Positions 58,905-64,000 of a stretch of DNA of 64,000 nucleotides are shown one piece after another (position 1 is the stretch's first letter; each line of letters starts with the position of its first letter). Position numbers and translations under genes: made by a program. Source of the stretch: Lepas anatifera (taxonomy: Eukaryota > Arthropoda > Thecostraca > Lepadidae); NCBI GenBank assembly GCA_034440635.1, contig JAOTON010000317.1:124001-188000 (forward strand). Direction: 5' to 3'. Below the pieces are notes generated by a model. It did no database searches, was not told where the DNA came from, and worked only from the letters and a program-made list of their open reading frames with translations.

Positions 58905-59520
58905 TTAAATATGACGGAATATTCGGAGTTGGTTTTTTCTTGGTGAGGCTTTCAACTTTGCGGACTAGGTTTTTTCCTTGGTTGTCCAGATCTGAGTGAA
59001 TTGCGCTTATATTTTCAACATGTTCAAGTAACGTTTCATCAATCCAATTGACATCCTCAGACGACATGAGAGACATAAGACGCAAAGTTAAAAATCCATA
59101 TGATATATGTTATAAATCCAAAAGTAATCGCAGATCGGTTCGGTCAGTAATTATTTGAAGAACATGGAGCTGACATGGCTCTAGAATTATTCCTGTGTGC
59201 AGGTGCTTTTTAACGTGGAAGGTATCTCCATCAATAGCAAAAGAGCAAACATTGCTATCAACCTTTCTGTTATATGATAAACGGCTTAAATAAAATAATG
59301 CAGGTATGACGAACTATTTGATCACCATGTCGACATCACTAGGACACATTAACATTACATAACACTCAATGACAATTCACTATTCACGGATATGCATTAC
59401 ACTGTACGGTTTGAGCTAACCTGTTGGGAGCTGTTTATCATGTCCCCCATCAACTTCATCTGTCTGTTGATTTCTGGGTCCCTGTCTCTGATATCAACGG
59501 CCTCCAGGACCGTTAGCCTC
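58905..59520 (-). CDS. Two exons of an unrecognised coiled-coil protein
   Basis: Exon 59520-59421 (acceptor TTTGACAG, or ATCATAG at 59537 giving six more codons) reads RLTVLEAVDIRDRDPEINRQ and on to MINSSQQ, then donor CAG|GTTAGC. The next exon starts at 59055 after a pyrimidine-rich CGTCTGAG acceptor and continues in the same phase with DVNWIDETLLEHVENISAI and LVRKVESLTKKK. Composition is hydrophilic, with heptad-like leucines, typical of a small coiled-coil complex subunit. I do not recognise the family. The last exon has no clear donor, and its frame runs into the (AT)n repeat, giving Tyr-Ile repeats to a stop at 58777. The true end may be an unseen donor near 58930. Upstream exons should lie above 59540. 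Confidence 0.5.
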
Positions 59521-59539
59521 CTGTCAAAGCATCGCACTA

Positions 59540-62228
59540 TGATGGATATATTATTAGCATAACTCTGGGGAGTTTTAGTTTGTGAGTCGTTTCAGTATGT
59601 TTTTGGGGCGCTGGCCTGGAGGTGGAATGTCATACATCTTGAGAGTGTAGTTGTGCGTCCGATGTATATCGAGTTAGCACGGGGCGCACAGTCACTGATG
59701 GGGCAATGGTACCCATCTACATGCATCTAATGAAACTTGCATCAGCGAAAATCTGTTCCCATCCTTTACTAATATCAAACACACCCATACCCACACCCAC
59801 AACCACCAACACCAGAGGTGCAGAAAGTATGCTGGCTGTCACAAACTCAATGCGACGTATGCCTCCTCTGTCAGAAAAAGCTGGAAATGATAATTGTATA
59901 CTTGAATACTATTTCCAATATGTTGAATGTCATCTACCTGTCTCTTACTTTTTGCAACAGACAAGGTTCAAGCACCAAGCCATTACTGCATGAAAGTATT
60001 AAACTGTGTTTTCATTTTTAGATCATGTTTATGTTTTGGAAGGAAAATTTCCAATTATGGATCATTGTTTCCAGTATTGGAATCATAACTTTTATTGGCA
60101 ACTCTGACTGCAATTTCCCCTAATGACATGCATTTCCCTTTTTGAAAAAGTTTCCATTTTTGGAAGGAATGTTTCCAATTATGGTACATTTCCCCATGAT
60201 TAAATGTGGCAATTATCATGAAAATAATTATTATTGGGAACTAATCTATGAATGGGAGCGTGCACCTAAACACAATTGGGAACCCTGATCACAGCTTCCC
60301 CCCGCCCCCACTGAACTTCTATCTCACATATCAACAAAAGGGACAAAAATGTCAATGTCAACATAGGATTTAGATCTACCTAAAATGTGTTGGTAAAGTG
60401 GACCTTAGGTAGCATTTTTTATAGACAGATCAAATGCTTAAAATTTTCCCCCAACACCTGATTATCACCTGCCTGTTCATTCCTTCTTGCAGTAAAAACT
60501 CTGAGGCAACTACCCTGCTTAGATGTAAAATTATGTCTATTGGCCTAATAGGTACCTACAGAGGTATTGGAAGTCTCATACCAAAGAAAGATCCAGTGTA
60601 GTCAAAGTCCTGCTCCATGACTCCATGCAGTTCAGGTCCTGTGTGTTGCTTACCACCACTGGTAGTAAGCAACACACCCCAAACAGCGTTTTTCAAAGTC
60701 TCTTTCTTTCTGAGATTTTCTGCGATTTCCTGAGATGAGAAGGGGGTCTACTAGGCCCCCTCCAGTGCACGTTAGTGTGTGTTTTAACACTTTGTGGAGG
60801 ACTGCATTGGCACACATTTGCTATCTGCACAATATTGACATGATAATTTGATCACGAAATATCACCTGAATTACTGTTGTTGCCAGTCTGTTGCTGGCGC
60901 CAACTCTCCCAACTTCCTCCAGCTCCAAATCTACCTAACCAATCTTGATCTAGGGCACAAATAAGGTAAGGCACAAGCAAGCTAAGGAATGAAAAACCAA
61001 GTCTGATATGTGAAAGTGCATCAGTCTCAAAGTAGCCTACATTCATCTTAGATTAGCCATGGGCAGCACTTTTTTATTCCAGCCAGTTTTAGCCTGCACT
61101 TATCTCAGATATACCCAAAAATATGCCCTAAAAAAGTGGCTTCCCACCTGTGTACATTTTTTGGCAGGCTCTACATCAAATAAACATTACGAACTTGTCT
61201 TGTCGCTGTTGCGTAGTTTAGGTAGAATTGCTGCCCAGCTATGTTTATTTCTTTCACTCATTTAGTACTTTTCTTAGTAGCTTTTAGGCGTACCTAATAC
61301 TAAATTCAAAGAAATAGGGACCGGCTGCCACCTACACGGAGACGCTAACACTACGTTCTGAACTCTGCCGACAGGTCTGGTTGTCTGGCGCCCGACGCCC
61401 GGCTGCCTATTGCGACTGCTGTTGGCGGCTGCTGGAGTTCCTGTGACCACCTGCTCCGAGCGCTGTTGCTGGTACCAGCCCTGCCTATCGCTGTTTCCAC
61501 AGCTGACCTGTAAGTATTATCTCTATCGGACTAGGTGGTGTTGGTTTCTAGGATTCCGGCCACCTAGTACCCCTTTTCCTCAGTCCCGCCCCGCATCTTT
61601 CTCAACTATCATTTCTCTCTTCGGCCTGAAACCCGAGCGGTGGTTAGCCTGGGTGACCTCACTTGTTGAACCTCTGGTTCTTGGGTGAGGGCTTTGACTG
61701 GACCTATCGGTCCTTCATTGCCAAAATCCCTAAACGTACGGCCAGTAGACTGTCTTTCACCCTCGCTAATTAGCAGTGAGGTCCCACATATACCCTCCAC
61801 GGGCTGCGTCTATGCAAAGGTGTCACGGCACCTGCCCATAAAACACTACCTTAAAATAACGTAGGTCCCAGTTAGGACCCTTTCGAGGCTAATAGCCACC
61901 TAGGTCCCTGATAGGTCCTGAAGAGGCCCCCTGCCTCCCCTCCGATTAGTGATAGGTCCTGAAGAGGCCCCCTGCCTCCCCCTCCGCTCAGTAACCTTCT
62001 AGTGGCTGTAACAGCCCACTGTAATTAGGAAATTTCAGCCGATACTCCAGATAGGATAAAATCCCACACCACGCTGTATATAGGTTAACTTCCCATTAGT
62101 TAAAGCTCTCTGGCCTAACCTTCCAATTCACCAGCCTTACACAAGAGCCAGTCAGTTAGCGTCTCCTCAAAATTCTCTACTGCACAAGCACTCACCCTCC
62201 CTGCCTCATTTTCTGGCTCCGCCGTCGT
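59540..62228. other. Mostly featureless; one short tandem duplication
   Basis: TTTCCAATTATGG recurs at about 60047 and 60173. A palindrome ACCACTGGTAGTAAGC/GTGTTGCTTACCACCAC lies at 60640-60675. A 50-bp direct duplication (GATAGGTCCTGAAGAGGCCC) lies at 61910-61985. The CT-rich 61370-61510 region ends CTGACCTGTAAGT but has no convincing frame. TGTCACGGCACCTG at 61819 resembles the start of some Gypsy LTRs, without a matching partner. Confidence 0.4.
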
Positions 62229-63259
62229 TTAACCCGCGCCCCACCGGGGTCCACGCCACCTTCGCCCCACCGGGGGGCATCGATAGCCCCCCTCTAACTC
62301 CGAAAATATGGGCGTTAGCGCAAATCTGCAAAGTGCAATAGAAAGCTCGCGTGAATTCAGTAAAGAAATTACTTCGCATGTTTTAGTGCTCAGGTGAATG
62401 GTTTGACCTCCAGAGGTCAAATTAGGCCAAGATCGGCTATTTTCACTCAAATATGCAATGATTAAGCAAACTGGGCATAACTCTTATGTCATTAGACCTA
62501 TTGAGGCCTGGTAAAGTACATTTGATAGCAAATTGCCAGTACTTTTTCCGCTATGTCGAACGTAAAGACCTCCCGCCAGTGGTTTGACCGCCAGAGGTCA
62601 CCTCGTGACCCTAATATGACCTGAGGTCACGAAAGGTCAAAAAGTGACCTTGCCGTATATCAAATGAAAGCCAGTGACAAGACAAACACGATGGTGTTTG
62701 TTTCACCGCTCTAGCTCAATTAGGTCAAAAGTTATTGTCAAAATACTGTTTTTGACCTCTGGTGACCTTGGATGACCTTGGAAAAGTCAAAGGGAAAATG
62801 TGACCCCTGGGATCCGTGAAAGGGTGTCCAAAAACGTTGTTCTGAGCAGTCTGAGTATTTGCAATCATTTTTGTGGCTTTTATATCATGAAATAGCTTTT
62901 CCCCATGCTTTTCCAATGGGAGAGGTCGCCTCGTGACCTGACCTCAGGGCACGAAATCGAAAAATCCCGGATATACACCTTGTAGACTCTGGAGGGGTCA
63001 TGAAGTGTAGGAAGTTTCAAATCGATCGACTTTGAAATGTAGCTCTTACAGAGCTCTAAAGGTGAAGTGAGGTGACCTTGGTTGACCTCGTCTGGTGACC
63101 TGACCTTGGGTGACCCGGGGTAAAAAATTTCAGGGATGATGGAAAAATGATGCAGTGAGAGGTAGAGCCCTCAACCGCGGTGCTGCGCCTCGTCATTTTT
63201 CTGCTATCCCGGAAAAACCTTAGGGGGCCATCGATGGCCCCCGGAGGGGACGAGGTTAA
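62229..63259 (-). mobile_element. Family C TTAA element, full-length, 1031 bp
   Basis: TTAA-CCCGCGCCCCACCGGG at the left; the right end is GGGGACGAGG-TTAA. Palindromes GGGGGCATCGATAGCCCCCC (about 62273) and GGGGGCCATCGATGGCCCCC (about 63225) lie inside the ends. It is collinear in inverse with 227-2784 without that copy's tandem duplication. AGGTCA/TGACCT half-sites are dense at 62400-62440, 62600-62650 and 63060-63120. Confidence 0.87.
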
Positions 63260-63287
63260 GCTAGCCGGGCCGCGTGGGAAAACCGCC

Positions 63288-63345
63288 CGACGCTCTGACG
63301 TCACGCACACGCTCTGACGTCACACACACGCTCTGACGCCACAGC
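63288..63345 (+). promoter_or_regulatory. Three tandem ACGCTCTGACGTCAC units (CRE/ATF-like)
   Basis: ACGCTCTGACGTCACRCAC repeats with a period of 22 bp, the third reading GACGCCAC. The first two contain the palindrome TGACGTCA, the CREB/ATF site. It lies about 110-170 bp upstream of the LINE ORF1 and could be part of the retrotransposon 5' UTR promoter. Confidence 0.5.
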
Positions 63346-63455
63346 CTCCAGAACTTTCTCACGCTACGCAGAAAGCGCGCGCAGCCTTAAAACTGAAAAC
63401 TAAACTCGAGCGGTTCTGCACGGTATAACGTAAGTTAATATATCCAGCCATTCTC

Positions 63456-64000
63456 ATGGATCGCCTTAACAGTGCAAACCTGCCAAGCGGAGCTTGGCTG
63501 GTTGTGGTTACGACTCCATCCACCAAAATCTTGCGAAGGAATCTACCTTCCAGTCTGGACAAGGCCATCAGCCGAAAGGTGACAGGCAGCTATGAAATTA
63601 TCCGGCACCAAAAAGATGTCCTTGTTAAAACCAGCAACGCTGCCTCAACCAAAGCCCTCCTTGGCATCAAAACTTTCGGATCGAAACCGTTGAGTTTCAC
63701 CATTCATAAGTCTCTGAACTTCTACCGGGGGCACAATTCGTGCGCCAGAGGCTTCCCACCTCTCTGAAGACGAAATCGAGGCGCAACTTTGATTTTGAGG
63801 GCCAAAGTGTGCTCACCATTCAAAGACTCACTCTCCCCCAAGCCCACCACCGAAAAAGCCCTCACCGTAAAGACAATCGCTTCCTCGTCACCTTCGACAC
63901 AAAGTGCCGAGATGACTGTGGCCGTGTCAAACTGGGCGACTGTGTCTACCCAGTGAAGCCGTTCTACCCCAACCCCATCAGGTGTCAAATCTGTCAAAGG
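63456..64000 (+). pseudogene. LINE ORF1 (gag-like) with frameshifts, cut by the window end
   Basis: Starts MDRLNSANLPSGAWLVV. The first frame runs to 63767. Homology shifts frame near 63725 (GTIRAPEASHLSEDEIEAQL) and again near 63790. The final stretch reads RFLVTFDTK and VYPVKPFYPNPIRCQICQR, the hallmark preceding and starting the CCHC zinc knuckles of jockey/CR1-type ORF1 proteins, which bind element RNA. At least two frameshifts make this copy inactive, unless the indels are sequencing errors. The rest of the element, including the reverse transcriptase, would lie beyond 64000. Confidence 0.8.

Noticed and set aside
61370..61700. Secreted-looking cysteine-containing open frame or LTR
   Set aside because: No conserved domain, and no second LTR, primer-binding site or duplicated flank could be found.

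Overview
This is a gene-poor, repeat-dense stretch of an animal genome. Three conserved genes with spliceosomal introns can be read: prohibitin PHB1 (minus, 5223-8088), a SNAPC5-like snRNA-activating complex subunit (plus, 30197-34494) and the CTLH/GID E3 ligase subunit MAEA (minus, 35110-44425). Two exons of an unrecognised coiled-coil protein lie near 59 kb (minus). The PHB1 sequence most resembles arthropod prohibitin, and its exons are GC-rich in an AT-rich background. An arthropod, possibly a crustacean, is my inference; species cannot be fixed from the window.

Layout. 1-4.6 kb is a nest of TTAA-flanked transposons. 5.2-8.1 kb is PHB1, whose single coding intron holds one TTAA element inside another. 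8.6-29 kb is mobile and tandem-repeat DNA: decayed LINE reverse transcriptase, MITEs, SINE-like pieces, a 264-bp repeat with NRF-1-like palindromes, a 0.7-kb (CT)n/(T)n tract, a 4.4-kb hAT-like element made mostly of an internal minisatellite, and a foldback element carrying a TTAGG-like array. 30-44.4 kb holds SNAPC5 and MAEA, which converge with about 600 bp between their stops; their introns are full of transposons. 44.6-58.8 kb is again transposons and satellites. 58.9-59.5 kb is the coiled-coil gene. The window ends in a TTAA element followed by the start of a LINE ORF1.

The main theme is a set of TTAA-flanked, non-autonomous elements (called families A, B, C and D here). A, B and C are packed with AGGTCA/TGACCT, the half-site of nuclear hormone receptors, and with GC-rich terminal palindromes. 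They insert into each other at TTAA, and several empty sites can be reconstructed by comparing copies. Several other elements have both ends and exact target duplications: hAT-like at 20875-25284, 36609-36795, 41012-43308 and 48115-49114, and Mutator-like foldback at 25581-26415.

Two further points stand out. MAEA intron 5 is bordered at both ends by short tandem repeats that copy its own splice donor and splice acceptor. MAEA exon 3 and SNAPC5 exon 2 each appear to lack one base at or beside a C run, most simply explained by consensus sequencing errors. The genes do not form an operon or pathway; they are unrelated housekeeping genes.
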